A stretch of DNA of 64,000 nt, from assembly GCF_021869535.1 (NCBI RefSeq), contig NW_026262581.1, forward strand, positions 101,573,771 to 101,637,770. The letters run 5' to 3'. The notes below the pieces were generated by a model that ran no database searches, was not told the origin of the DNA, and saw only the letters and a list, made by a program, of their open reading frames with translations. The DNA comes from Mytilus californianus. Its lineage: Eukaryota; Mollusca; Bivalvia; Mytilida; Mytilidae. Both the position numbers and the translations under genes were made by a program. Positions 1 through 11,570 of the stretch are shown one piece after another (position 1 is the stretch's first letter; every line of letters begins with the position of its first letter).

Positions 1-30
1 ATACGCTTCTGTCCAAGTTTCATAATAATT

Positions 31-1629
31 GGCCCGAGAACACAGTTATTTCGCAGTGCATTTCTTTTAGACAAAAAAAGCAAATTAAAAAAATCCCACC
101 TGTTCTATCCAAAAAAGATTTTTACAGTGTAGTTTACTACTTTTGGGACAAATTATAGAAAAATAAATGTGGATAGTGTCCACATGTGGACACAGATGAT
201 GCCCCCGCTTGCATGTCATATAGTTATAAAGGGACATAACTGAAGAACGGTAAAAGTGACGATACCCAGATTTGATCTTGATCTGAGTTTTGTGGTAATA
301 AGCATTGTGTGTAAGTCTCATAACATTTGGTTGAGGCTAACTTTAGAGAACAGAAACTCAAAATTCGGCAATTTTTCTATTTGTAAACACGCATAACTCT
401 AGAACGGTTGTGTATAAGTTTAATAACATTTGGTTGAGACAAACTAAAGTTAGAGAACAGAAATGAAATATTCAGCAATTTTTAATGTTTATAAAGGGAC
501 ACAACTCAAGAATGGTAAAAGTGTTGCCACCAAATTTCGTACTTAATCTGTATTATGTAGTAATAAGCATTGTGTATAAGTTTCATATCATTTGGTTGAA
601 GCACTAAAGTTATAAAACAGAAACAAAAAATTTGTACTTGATCTTAGTTTTGTGGTAATGAATATTGTGTATACATGTAGGTTTCATAATGTTTGGTTTG
701 GGCAAACTTAAGTTACAGAATGGAAACTAAAAATTTTACAATCTTTCGAGTTATAAAGGGGCATCTAACTCAATAATGGTTAAAGTGACACTACCCAAAT
801 TCAACTTGATCTGTGTTTTATCAGTAGAAGTCAAAATTAAACATTGCATTGTATAAAGCATTGAATGTAGTTGATTCAATTATAATCATGGACAAAGGAA
901 GATAACTCCAATTTTAATAAAAATTACTTGATATTTAGAAGAAAATAAAAATTTTGCAATTTTTCCATTTATAAAGAGGCATAACTCTAGAACGGTTAAA
1001 GTGACGCCACCAAAATTCATACTTGATCTGTGTTTTGTGATAATAAGCATTGTTTATACGTTTCATAACATTTAGTTGAGGCAAACTAAAGTTAGAGAAT
1101 GGAAACGATAAATTCAGCAATTTTCCATTTGTAAAGGGGCATAACTCTAGAACGGTAAAAGTGACGCCACCAAAATTCAAACTTGATCTGTGTTTTGTGG
1201 TACTAAGCATTGTGTATAAGTTTCATAACATTTGGTTGAGGCAAACTAAAGTTAGAGAACGGAAACCAATTTTGGGACGTACGTACGTACAGACGGACAA
1301 GGGTAAAACTTAATGCCCCCTCCGCTACGGCGACGGCGGGGGCATAATTATAGAAAAATCTTTAGGCTCTAACTCAAAATATGGATAATTTTATGTGACG
1401 GGGGTCTGTAATTCAGTTTGACAGCCTCAGACATACTAATTTTTTACCTTTTCAAACTGGACCAAATCACTATTTTACCTAAAAATTCATGCCCAAATTT
1501 TTTTACATCTAATTTCATCCCACTTCTTACTATTTTATGCATAAAATTTGCAAGTTATACACTGTCCACACTAGGGACTCTGTTTGTAGACAACGAAAAA
1601 TCAAAGGACGATAACTGTGTCCCTGGACC
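31..1629. mobile_element. Terminal-inverted-repeat element, interrupted copy, AATT target duplication
   Basis: The left end GGCCCGAGAACACAGTTAT and the right end (reverse complement GGTCCAGGGACACAGTTAT) form imperfect terminal inverted repeats. The copy is flanked by AATT at 27-30 and 1630-1633. Two other copies without the internal insertion, about 451 bp each, are at 46968-47418 and 49433-49884. Shared internal phrases include TTTTTACAGTGTAGT and the run before GGACGATAACTGTGTCC. It is non-coding, so non-autonomous. Confidence 0.65.
165..1345. mobile_element. Family A tandem-core element inserted into the previous element
   Basis: The 14-bp sequence AATTATAGAAAAAT is present on both sides (151-164 and 1346-1359), as expected for a target-site duplication. 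Inside are about six degenerate units of roughly 150-170 bp with phrases such as ATAACTCTAGAACGGTAAAAG and TTTCATAACATTTGGTTGAG. The right end has ACGTACGTACGTACAGACGG and ATGCCCCC/GGGGGCAT words. A second, reversed copy is at 24733-25135. The layout resembles bivalve pearl or Helitron-derived non-autonomous elements. This class assignment is an inference. Confidence 0.6.
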
Positions 1630-2356
1630 AATTCATGAAGGTTTACAAATTTATCATGTCAAAAAAGTTTAATCCCAGACTGTCTTTAAATGTTAACTGT
1701 AAAAAACTAAGTCTATTTATCAGTAAAATCCAGAAAAATGAAAATAAATATTTTCAAAATTTTGCTCTGAATACTGTCTTTTGGTCATAAACAAGCTTAT
1801 GTCCAAATTTCCTAGTATTCATTGAAGGTTTGACAAAGTTATTGATGACTGAAAAACTTTAACTTCAGACTAAATTTGAATGTGAACTGTAAAAAAACTA
1901 AAGTCCATTTATCAGTAAAATACAGAAAAAAGAACATAAATATTTTCAAAATTTTGCTCTGGAGGATACTGTATTTTGGTCATAAACAAGCTTTTGTCCA
2001 AATTTCCTAAATTTCCATGAAGGTTTGACAAAGTTATTGATGTCTAAAATAACTTTAACCACAGACTGAACCTAAATGTTGATGCCAACAACGACAGAAT
2101 CTAGGCTAGCTATGTCTCGCTTCGCGACATAAATGTTGCAGGCTCAACAAAATGAATTTGAATGCATTTCTCAAATTTTCAACACACATGCAGGAAATTT
2201 TTTTAATTAACTTTATCTGCACAAAAATAATGTGGGAACATTTAAAAAAAAAAGAAAGAATGAAATTTGTTACATGAGAGACAACAGGCAGCAAAAATCA
2301 ATTTGTCTTTATAACATAATACACAAAAAAAAGTGATAAACAATTATGAAATTTAC

Positions 2357-2454
2357 CTCATCAAAATTAAATTTCTTCAACTGAGGAACTTGATTTTTAC
2401 ATCCAAATATACAGGTATTCTCTTCATCTGTTGTGTTATAGGCTTCTTCACATG
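2357..2454 (-). CDS. TMEM59: TMEM59 exon 3
   Basis: Residues 86-118 (CEEAYNTTDEENTC...). Acceptor TTTTAG precedes 2454 and donor GTAAAT follows 2357 on the minus strand. Enters at phase 1 and leaves at phase 0. Contains C87, C100 and C104. Confidence 0.88.
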
Positions 2455-5400
2455 CTAAAACAGTAAAAATAAATTATAACTCCTGCATGGGTTAATCACA
2501 GTATGATTATCACAAGTATAAAAATAAAATTATAGTTAACTTAATAGACTCATTCACAGTTTGAAACATGTGAAAAACTATTTTATATGTATTTTTCTGT
2601 TCTGTTGTGTCTATACTGAAATCATTATGAATTTCCTAACTGTTATATTTATCATGATGTGGTACTTAATTATCTAGTGATGTTTTATTTGTTGCTATGT
2701 TTTTGTTGTATATAATAACAATATAATGGTTATTTTTATTTCTGGATTATTTTTTTAATTCGTACCTTTTAGCTTTGAACCTATTGTGTTTCCAATGTTC
2801 ATCATTAAAGGGTGAGAATAAAAGCCAGAATCCTTGTGAGTGGATGTTTTTGTATATTAGTGTTCTTGTCTATTAAAGACTTTAAGTGCAGATTGGCTCT
2901 ATATTGAATTTATTCACAAATTGTTAAGACATGAAGTGATTTAGGGATTTACAACCTGTGTAGACACTCATCTATTTCTGAAGACATTTCCTTGACCCTT
3001 CGATGTCCTTTAGATTTCTTTGTGATGTTTGTTTGCTGACACTGTTCACTAACACCCTCTTAAATTTAAACTGAAATCCCTTCACGACAGACTACTTGTG
3101 GATCTTTCTTTTTTTTGCATAACTTGAAAAAAAAAACATTTTTTTTTTGTGTGTGTTATTTAGGGAATAAATCAGTCATCAACCTCTGAAATTTTTAGTC
3201 TGCACTTCAATGAAATATTTAATTATAATTTGTTAAGTGTTATCTTTATAAGAATTTCCCCTGACAACCGGCAATAGTTTTAAGTTGAGAAAAGGCCTAA
3301 AGGTACATAAAATGAGGCTTAATAGCTAGTAGATACGCTTGTCTTTTAAAATACAACTGTCATGTAAGGATCCTAATGATGCTATGGGGATAATTCTATC
3401 GGTTTTCAAGAGATAAATTGAGAGCGCACAATCCCTATAATGGCTTTCTTCTTCACCATTAAAAAAATGAGGTGGCATTATGGGGAGATAATTTTGACGA
3501 AGTAGAATCCTGACTGAATACAGAAGAAACAGAAAAATATATGTAAAGATGAGTGCATTTTTTTTGCAAATATTATGCAACAAAACAGAAGTGGTCATGT
3601 CTAATATCTAATCAGAAACACCATATTGCTCACCCATCTATAACATGTGCTACTAAATATACTACATTGCAATTATAGTAGAACATATATTCTATAGTTT
3701 ACTTTCATTACTTACATGAGGTGCAACCTTTCATAGTCATATTAAGATTATCATGGTTATAAATAAATTCCATAATGGTGAAAAATCTACATCCTCTTTT
3801 ACATACATCTACTAAATAGCTCTGAAATAGAAAAAAAGTACATATCTAGATATTCTTCCCCTTTTGAATTTACCTTGGAGTTTGGTATTTCTGTTATACT
3901 TTTTAAACTAATCCTACTGAGTCTTTGACTTTTGATGACATAAAAAATATAATGGATTTGATTTTTTTCACTAATTGTTTTACTATATAAAATTAGGTAA
4001 TTGTTTTTCTCTAAAATTGAATTGTTTCACATTTTGCCATCCCAAGACCTTTTATAGCTAAGTAAGCTTTCTTTACGGTATAGGTTTTGCTCCTTGTTGA
4101 AGGCTGTAAGTTGACCTGTAGTAGTTCACATCTTTTACCTTTTGTCTTGGGAGGATAGTTGTCTCAATGGAAATTACACCACATCATGTTCATATTTTTA
4201 TTTTCACATGAAAAATATGAATCTCAATTTATAATTATGTTCTTGTAAATTGGATTTATATATTTTTTTCTATAAAAAGTGTCTTGACTATATACTACAA
4301 AGGAAATAGTTAGGCAATGCACCAGGCCTATATATTTCAAAACAATATTAAATAAATTAAATGTATGTTTGTTTCTCTAATGAACCGTTATGTCACATCT
4401 GCTATTATTGCTATATTTATACATTAGATGTTGAAAAAATTCTTTGTAGTTTGAATAATAAATGCATGTACAAATTAATGACAACAAATATGTTTTCTTT
4501 TCACATTGTTAATTTTCTATTATTTTTAGATAAATATCATATGACCTTTACTGCAGTGAACATGATATATCAAATATAATTATTAAAGATGAATCCTGTG
4601 TTCCCAAAAGTCAAAAATAATGATTTTATGATCTATTTTATAATTTTACAGTATCTTTTAAAAAGTAAATGTTTGTTCTATTTATTTATAACAATGTAGA
4701 TTAAATAAAATGCTCCACTGGGGCACAGCTTGATATGACCGCAGAGGTCGAACCCTGAACAGTTGGGGCAAGTATGGACACAACATTCAAGCTTGATACA
4801 GCTCTGAATTTAGATTGTGATTAAATATTTGACACAGCATAGGTTTCTGACACAGAATGAATGTGGTCTAAGAACTTAAAAATTTTTAATTTACCTATTC
4901 AAACCATATCATTATTATTTGCTTTTATATATAAATCAGAAATAAACAATTTAAAATAGAAAATTTTAAAGAAAAAAAAAATCCCCCCCCCAAATTTTTT
5001 GAACCCCCTTATGATTCATCACCCCCAAACTCAATAACAGCCTTCCCTTTGTGGTATGGTACCTTGCAGTACAATTTCAGAGAGATCCATACACTTGAAC
5101 ACAAGTTATTGTCTGGAAACTAGAAAAATGCTTGTTTTTTGGCCCCAAATTCCTAAACGTTTACGGCAATTACCCCCAAACTCAAACCCAGCTTTCCCTT
5201 TGTGATATGGAACCTTGTAGTACAATTTCATAAAGATCCATACACTTACACACAAGCTATTGTCCTGAAACTAGAAAAATGCTTGTTTTTTGCCCCTTTT
5301 TAGCCCCTTATTCCTAAAATTTGGAGGCAATTACCCCCAAAATCAATCCCAGCCTTCCCTTAGTGGTATGGTACCTTGCAGTACAATTTCAGAGAGATCC

Positions 5401-8400
5401 ATACACTTGAACACAAGTTATTGTCTGGAAACTAGAAAAATGCTTTTTTTTTGCCCTTTTTCTGCCCCTTTTTCCTAAACGTTTTGGGCAATTACCCCTA
5501 ATCTCAATTCCAGCTTTCCATTTGTGATATGGAACCTTGTACAGTAGTACAATTTCAGAAAGATCCATACACTTACACACAAGTTATTGTCATGAAACTA
5601 GAAAAATGCTTGTTTTTTGCCCCTTTTTTGGCCCCTAATTCCTAAAATTTGGAGGCAATTACCCCCAAAATCAATCCCAGCATTCCTTTTGTAACATGCA
5701 ACCTTGTGATACAATGTCAGAGAGATCCATACACTAACACACAAGTTATGTCTAGAAGTTACAAAAATGCTTATTTTTGGCCCCTTTTTGGCCCCTAATT
5801 CCTTAACTATTGGTACCATAACCCCCAAAATCAATCCCAACCTTCCTTTTGTGGTATTGAACCTTGTGGTAAAATTTCATAGAGATCCATTCACTTAAAC
5901 TAAAGTTAGAGTGTGAAAACCAATGTGTCTTCGGACGACGCCGGACGACGCCAGACGACGACGACGACGCCAACGTCATACCAATATACGACCACAAAAA
6001 TTTTTTTGCGGTCGTATAAAAATGCTTATTTTTGGCCCCTAATTCCTTAACTGTTGGTACCATAACCCCCAAAATTATTCCCAACCTTCCTTTTGTGGTA
6101 TTAAACATTATGGTACAATTTCATAGAGATCCATTCACTTAAACTAAAGTTAGAGTGCGAAAACCAATGTGTCTTCAGACGACGACGACGAAGAAGCCAA
6201 TGTCATACCAATATACGACCGCAAAATTTTTTGAGGTCGTATAAAAATAGGTATTTAGAATTATAAAAGACAACAATGTGGCAAACTTACTTTTTTCGTT
6301 TGAAAGAATTTCAAATAAAAAGTATATTTATTTTAGTTGGAGAAAAAAATTGAAAGTGGCGAAAAATATATTGTTATGGCAAAAGAGGTGGTGAAAAAGA
6401 AAATTGACCCAGGGGAAACCCTGATTGGCAAGAAAAAAACATCCTTGAAAGAACTAAAATGTCTTCAAACTTTAAAGACTTTCCTTATGTCTAAAAGTTG
6501 TTCTTACATTATCAAGTTTATCTTTTAGATAATATGCTTTTAAGGGGCTAATAATCCTTCATTTAAAGCTTATGGCAATGCATTAATATAACAGACAGAA
6601 TGGGATTAGTCTTTGTTATAAGGAAGTGACTGTATACAGATTTTACAATTGTTTACCCTGAAGTTTAAAAAAAACAATAATCTTTCAAATGTCAAATAAA
6701 TGCTCCAAGTATTCTGACCTAAATCTGTAATTACACTTTAAATTATATATCTTAAGGTTAAACATGCTTAACAAATACATGTTGTGGATAAATGGTTTTT
6801 TTTAATAACCATGATAACAATAGTTTATAAATATTGTCAATATTCAAAAGACATTAATCATAATCATACAAGTAACATGTTTCTCTGCATTTTTCCTGAA
6901 GCACTTGCAATTGATTACAAGTTGATTGTTTCATATTAATTTAAACCAGTTTTTTTTATTATTTCATTTTTTTAAAGACATATTATTATGGTTGATTAAA
7001 TGTACTATTAAGGCAAAGACAAATATACTTGTAGTAGTATATCTTTGAATGTCTCTGATTAAGGATACTATTATTTCAGAATTTTTAGGGATGTTCTTTT
7101 GGGCTTTAAATACATGTTACTCTTTTTCTTAGCAACAAAAAGTAGGTAGTTTGTGTGGTGAATTTAAGTAACATTTTATGTGTACAAGGACCAGTTTATG
7201 TCACTTATGAACCTAAAATGACACTATATTACAGAAATTTTATCTGAACATTAAGGTCATATTTTGAAATTGTATAGCAAGTAGGGAAGGTATGTCAAAT
7301 CAACCAAACACATCATCATTTTAGCCATAAATTCCAAAAGATCTTCTTCCTTCTCTATAAAATCTGAACAAGTTTATCAAAATTTCATGTCACTTGAAAT
7401 CAACAAGTTACTTTGTATTGAACATGTCAAATGAGAGAATACATTTGAAATATATAATTTTCATTTATTCTTTGATTGAAATTTGTAATCTAAAGGCAGC
7501 TCAGAAATTTCTGCCTGAAAACTGTAAGTTTTCCAAAATCTAGGTAGTTATACACATGATACAAACTACAAAGATTACGTCATGTCTCTGAATGATTATT
7601 TTCCCATAATGAGTAATTATGAGTTTAAAAAACACAATAGTGATCATAGGAAAAATAAGAGTCACTGTAATTAAGAACCCCACTGTTCAAATATGGACAG
7701 CACCTAGTAATAACTCTATTGTAAAATTGTGTTTATATTTGATAATATAGCCTAACTCATTTTAGTCCTTGCTTGGAACTCTATTAGTGGCAAAAGAAAC
7801 TAATAATTTCCCTGTTTTAATCGGATCAAACAAAATATATTGTTTTACAAATGAAGTGAAAATATTTGTCTAAGATTACAGCAGCATGTCCTATTTAAGC
7901 AATGTTTGCCTTTTTGCATAAAATGCTAGGTGAAGGTAACTCGTCCTCAACCAGGATGCCTGTGACTAATAAATATTCATGTACATGCATGACATGGAAT
8001 ATTGGTATAAATACAAAAAGAAGGCATCAGAAAGAAGAAAAAGAGAAAGCAACAGAAAAAGAAAACGATGAGGCAACAGATGAACAAGTTGGAGCAGTTG
8101 CTTTATCGATTTATAATGACCCTGGGGAGGAAATTTGCTTCTATTAATTTGATGTCATTATCAACAAACTAAATAAGAAGAATATTTGTTTTTGTTATTA
8201 TTAGGTCATCGTAAACAAACTGGTACCAACCGGTCATTGAATGTTCATTTTCTCATACAAAATACGATTGATCTCCTTAAAAATGTCAAAACTATATTGA
8301 CTTCATTTAAGAGAAACAACTCTTTCAATATGCTTGCATGTCAGTTTTTATAACCTATTAATTTTACTTTCTTTTCTTTTCAGTGATAATTTGTGATGAA

Positions 8401-8622
8401 TACCACAAATCAACAAACCGTGATAACTCCATTGTTCAAGGTTTATCAACATTTTAAAATTAAATTATCTACCTTTTCAAAAGTGTGTGGCGTGTATGTG
8501 TTTGAGCATTTGTCGGAACAAGTAGTGATATCATCTAAGACCCTATCAAATACTCCTGTCGCAGAAGCAATCGACAAGAATGTGAAAATAAACAAAAGTT
8601 CGTGTATCCTGATAGCCGCCAT
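2357..8622 (-). CDS. TMEM59: TMEM59 (transmembrane protein 59), N-terminal exons; gene continues past the left edge
   Basis: Three exons join in frame (150 + 106 + 98 nt) to give 118 residues. Residues 1-23 are a signal peptide (MAAIRIHELLF...). The luminal part has the family's cysteine pattern: C35/C39, C57/C61 in CKRGC, C83/C87, C100/C104 in CIFGCKNQ. From memory of human TMEM59, FDRVLDD, YTPHTFEK, CKRGCRFF and the EEAYNTTDEE region align in order with the same spacing. The sequon NMT at residue 77 matches the glycosylated NRT of the human protein. In vertebrates TMEM59 is a single-pass Golgi/endosomal protein that affects APP glycosylation and binds ATG16L1 through its cytoplasmic tail. 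The transmembrane and tail exons were not found in 1-2356 and must lie outside. The start was chosen at the ATG in AAGATGG, directly before the signal peptide, rather than an upstream in-frame ATG. Intron 1 is about 4.65 kb. Confidence 0.9.
3716..3821 (-). CDS. TMEM59: TMEM59 exon 2
   Basis: Residues 51-85 plus one base. Acceptor CTATTTCAG and donor GTAAGT on the minus strand. Encodes DVCKRGCRFFTIMEF and the NMT sequon. Spacing to exon 1 matches the human protein without gaps. Confidence 0.9.
4060..4190 (+). repeat. Fragment of a dispersed mussel repeat (family M)
   Basis: The text GGTTTTGCTCCTTGTTGAAGG ... ATAGTTGTCTC...ATGGAAATTACACCACATC parallels 12940-13050 and 32860-32960, so it is a degenerate copy of the same family, lying in TMEM59 intron 1. 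Confidence 0.55.
4715..6245. mobile_element. Family C tandem-core element(s), GGTCGTAT ends
   Basis: About seven degenerate units of roughly 165-180 bp repeat CAGAGAGATCCATACACTTA, TAGAAAAATGCTTGTTTTT and CAATTACCCCCAAA. The left border near 4732 reads GATATGACCGCAGAGGTCG. Two right-end blocks (5930-6020 and 6170-6245) have GACGACGACG runs and end in a hairpin, TACGACCGCAAAA...TTTTGAGGTCGTA. The doubled right end suggests a nested or duplicated copy. Non-coding; lies in TMEM59 intron 1. Confidence 0.6.
6320..6528 (+). other. Unexplained coding-like segment in TMEM59 intron 1
   Basis: After an acceptor-like TATTTTAG there is an open frame of about 63 codons, lysine- and glutamate-rich at first (KIESGEKYIVMAKEVVKKK). 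It includes DPGETLIGKK and ends at TAG 6526-6528. No recognisable family, no partner exon seen, and no clear donor. It could be a chance frame or a remnant of a retroposed exon. Confidence 0.15.
6545..8390. other. A+T-rich intronic DNA without recognised genes
   Basis: This is the rest of TMEM59 intron 1 on the exon 1 side. It is low-complexity A+T-rich sequence. A short open frame at 7902-8147 is lysine/glutamate-rich and resembles no known family. Confidence 0.5.
8473..8622 (-). CDS. TMEM59: TMEM59 exon 1 (start codon and signal peptide)
   Basis: Residues 1-50, ending HTFEK. The ATG (8622 down to 8620) sits in AAGATGG. Donor AAAAG|GTAGAT at 8473/8472. Hydrophobic core LLFIFTFLSIASA is followed by the mature start near residue 22-24. 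Confidence 0.92.
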
Positions 8623-8645
8623 CTTGAACAGCTGGTTTATTTTGA

Positions 8646-8653
8646 TCACGTGA
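8646..8653. promoter_or_regulatory. TCACGTGA palindromic E-box at the TMEM59 5' end
   Basis: ATCACGTGAC lies 24-31 bp upstream of the TMEM59 ATG. It differs by one base from the CLEAR consensus GTCACGTGAC bound by TFEB/MITF factors. Function is inferred; it may lie in the 5' UTR or core promoter. Confidence 0.4.
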
Positions 8654-8699
8654 CAAAATAACAATCGATCGAGCACTCCGCGGTGATCAAATTCATGAT

Positions 8700-10290
8700 C
8701 TATATCGATTTAATAATAATAACATTGTACCTCATCAGTCGAAATAAACGGAACATTACATGGTTTTTTGCTCTATTTTTTTTTTTTTTATAATATACAT
8801 ATTTACACATCAATATGATTATTATACAGTAATGCTGGTCTATGCAATCTACAGCAAGGATTTGTATATATAGTGAGATTATCATCAGGGACTCGGTTAG
8901 CAGATTAAAAGTTGTTAATCGATGTTTTTCAATATATTTCGTCTTTCCTGAAGATTTCTTTTACGTTATTAACGTATTTGAACTTGTTGATGTTTTTTTG
9001 TGCATTCAAGGTGGAATTTTAAGTGTAAAATGATACTCCAAAACTAAAGTCGATTTTTTTTAGCATAACCAGGAACATATATATTGAGATATACTGTTCC
9101 CAGGCATAACCAATGATTTGTATATTATACAAATCCTTGGTTTAACATATTGCACCGCTGTAAAGCCACAGAAATATTTTTGCTCTTTTCCCGTTTTTAA
9201 TTGAATATATGAAATCTTAATTGAGATTTTTTTTTCTATAAACTGTATGACTGGCGTAAGAGCGGGATGGGGCAAATGGGACTATTGTCCGCTACAAAAG
9301 TGGAGGGCCAAAGTATGTTTTTGCCTCCCCCATTTTTTTTACACATATAAAATAATATTGATGATAAAAAAGTGAAAATGAAAGAGGGCACTTATTAACT
9401 TTGAATCTACACCATCATGATAGATTTTTTTTTGTCGCTTTCGAAAGTGTGTCTTATTTTTCAGTCTGCTCCTACGCAACTGCCGGGTTAATCATTATTT
9501 TTAAACATTTGTCGTAAATGGACCAATTGTTCTTCTTCTGTTCTTCAGTTTCAGAAAACCATCAACATACTGATGTTTACTTTCCGGCGCATACCTGGTA
9601 TTTTTTTTCAAATTTATGTATATATAAATGCAGTTAAACATAGATTGTCAAATTTTTTGTATTCCATATTTTTGTATATTTGTTATATTATTCATTTTTA
9701 CATTTTTTCTTTGTTTTTAGATTTTTCGTTTTTATATAGTTTTTCTAATATTTCATTTTTTATTTTTAGATAAAAGCATGATTGCCTGATTACTTCTGTT
9801 GCACAGGCGCTTGGCGGCATGGACCCCCTTTTCTTTCCCTTTTTTTTTAACTAAATAACACAAAGAGAAAACAGTCATGGCAGACTGCAACAAACGAAAA
9901 CCACTATATTCTACAGGCAAAACTCTGGCTTTTGTCAGACACAAAAAGACTAAGGTGGGGTTAAACATGTTTTTGTGTCTGTCCTATGCCCGGAACCTCG
10001 TCAATTGCAAGGGTTGTCTTATTTCATATCTTTTGGTTTTTTTTATCTGTTTATTTTGAGAATTTGGTGTTTAAGGCTGACAGACTGCATCTAGTTAATA
10101 TATTCGAAATGTTTATAGACTCGGGACGACTAATGTCATATTGACACTAGTTAGTCCTGTCTATTGTGGAAGACTGCATACATGTGTGATGCCCTCTAGA
10201 TTTCATTCCGGTATTTTTATCGTTTAGTTGCTGTTTCATTAACCTGTGCCCCACAACTCCTTTGCTTTTTTAAATACATTATTGTCACGT
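8700..10290. other. Intergenic, A+T-rich; paired palindromes at 9065-9141
   Basis: No gene is recognisable. Two adjacent imperfect palindromes are visible: GGAACATATAT...ATATACTGTTCC (about 9071-9100) and CCAATGATTTGTATA...TATACAAATCCTTGG (about 9111-9140). Part of 9945-10010 (TTAAACATG...GTGTCTGTCC) looks like a degenerate copy of the mussel dispersed repeat seen at 12750 and 48595. Confidence 0.45.
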
Positions 10291-10299
10291 AGCGCTCGA

Positions 10300-11040
10300 C
10301 CCTCCATATAAAGCCAGGGTAAATGATATAACCTTAGAACAAACTGATGACTATGTTGAACGCATCGATCCCATCGAACTTTAGATAAAGGATACCAACA
10401 GACACAGTTAAGTCTGCCTCATATCTTGACTTACATCGAGGGTCGGTTGAAAACAAAACTTTCCGACAAAAGAGATGATTTCAGCTTCCCGCAAGTGTGA
10501 ACTTTCTATTTCTATGTATCAACATTCCAGCAGCGCCTGCATACGGAGTATATATCTCCCAGTTGATACGATATTCCAGGGCTTGTATTTCCTATCATGA
10601 TTTCCTTGATAGAGGGTTGCTGCTCACAAGGAAGATATTAACCTTTCGTAAATTTTACGGACGCCGTCACGAGTTGGTTGACCGCTATGGAATATCCGTT
10701 TCACAGATGATAGCGGATATGTTCCAAATGTCATAACTACAATCCCTCCTCCTTTTCCCCGAATGTGACCTACCGATTATGACTTATTACCGGGTTTGTA
10801 CTAACATGAGCAACACGACGGGTGCTATATGTGGAGCTGATTACCCTTCCGAAGCACCCGAGATCATCCCCAGTGTTTGGTGGGGTTCGTGTTGCCTAGT
10901 CCTAGGTTTCTATGTTGTGTTTTGTGTACTATTGTCTGTCTGTTTGTCTTTTTCTTTTTTAGCCATGGCATTGTCAGTTTATTTTTGAATTATGAGTTTG
11001 AATGTCCCGTTGGTATCTTTCACCTCTCTTTTGAAAAGGG
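10300..11040 (+). pseudogene. Decayed reverse-transcriptase C-terminus with its 3' tail region
   Basis: Conceptual translation, crossing several stops and shifts, gives DYVERIDPIEL, then KRDDFSF, then the run PAAPAYGVYISQLIRYSRAC, LDRGLLLTRK and FRKFYGRRHELVDRYGISVSQM (split here over 10497-10736). This series is a familiar C-terminal block of reverse transcriptases abundant in bivalve and other invertebrate genomes. The exact class (non-LTR or Penelope-like) is not decided here. The following 10740-11040 (AGCACCCGAGATCA, CAGTGTTTGGTGGGGTT) looks like the untranslated tail of the same element. Catalytic motifs are not present in this fragment. Confidence 0.6.
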
Positions 11041-11099
11041 AATGAATTATAGATCTGCGATCATTACAAAAACAGCTAAATAAAAGCAGGTAAACTATA

Positions 11100-11193
11100 A
11101 TTGACACGACCAATAATGAAGAGAAAACCAGGATTTAAATCATGTGGTATGCACTAAAATCCTGGTTTTCTCTTCATTATTGGTCGTGTCAAT
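11100..11193. repeat. Perfect 37-bp inverted repeat with a 20-nt loop
   Basis: Arm 11100-11136 (begins ATTGACACGACCAATAATGA) is the exact reverse complement of 11157-11193. The loop is 11137-11156. No mismatch was found over 37 bp. It could be a foldback element, a recent inverted duplication or a hairpin RNA source. Confidence 0.85.
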
Positions 11194-11398
11194 CGAAAGT
11201 CAAAGGCAAAGACGACTGTTAAAAATCCCTAAATGATTGACAGAAAGGTTAACCATTACTGTTGGGAATGTTTTTAGTCAAGTTTTCCCCCTTCTGATTT
11301 TGCCCATTTCCATCAATTTCAGTCTGTTTTTGCAGTTATGTGGTGTACACTGAAACCTTTGAAAACAATTCTACAGTGGATTATGTAGCATTTCAGAA

Positions 11399-11570
11399 TA
11401 CACCTTATCGCTATTCCCGGCTGACCCGAGAATCTGTCCCGCTTGAACTTTTGACGTCATACAACAATCACTTTTCCATTGTGGCGTCAGATATTTTGTA
11501 TTGTGACGTCAAAATTTTACGGGAACCTGTGTGATGGCCAGTTATGGCGGACAAATAGCGATAAGGCGTA
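11399..11570. mobile_element. 172-bp MITE with CRE palindromes, copy 1
   Basis: Terminal inverted repeats TACACCTTATCGCTATT and AATAGCGATAAGGCGTA (one mismatch). A same-length copy in opposite internal orientation is at 22233-22404. Both copies contain two perfect TGACGTCA palindromes (here 11452-11459 and 11504-11511). The outermost TA may be the target duplication. Non-coding. Confidence 0.8.

Larger units (their letters stand above)
1..2130. repeat. Outer tandem-core element (units about 195 bp), interrupted by nested insertions
   Basis: Two clear units of about 195 bp share the phrases GTCCAAATTTCCTA and GAAGGTTTGACAAAGTTATTG (compare 1801 and 1996). A third unit is split: its left part is at 1-30 and it resumes at 1630 (AATTCATGAAGG). 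Near the right end, 2110-2128 holds the short hairpin GTCTCGCTTCGCGAC. No protein is encoded. The element lies downstream of, or in an intron beyond, TMEM59 exon 3. Confidence 0.6.

Noticed and set aside
7902-8147. Lysine/glutamate-rich open frame of 81 codons
   Set aside because: Low complexity, no splice context, no family; treated as chance.
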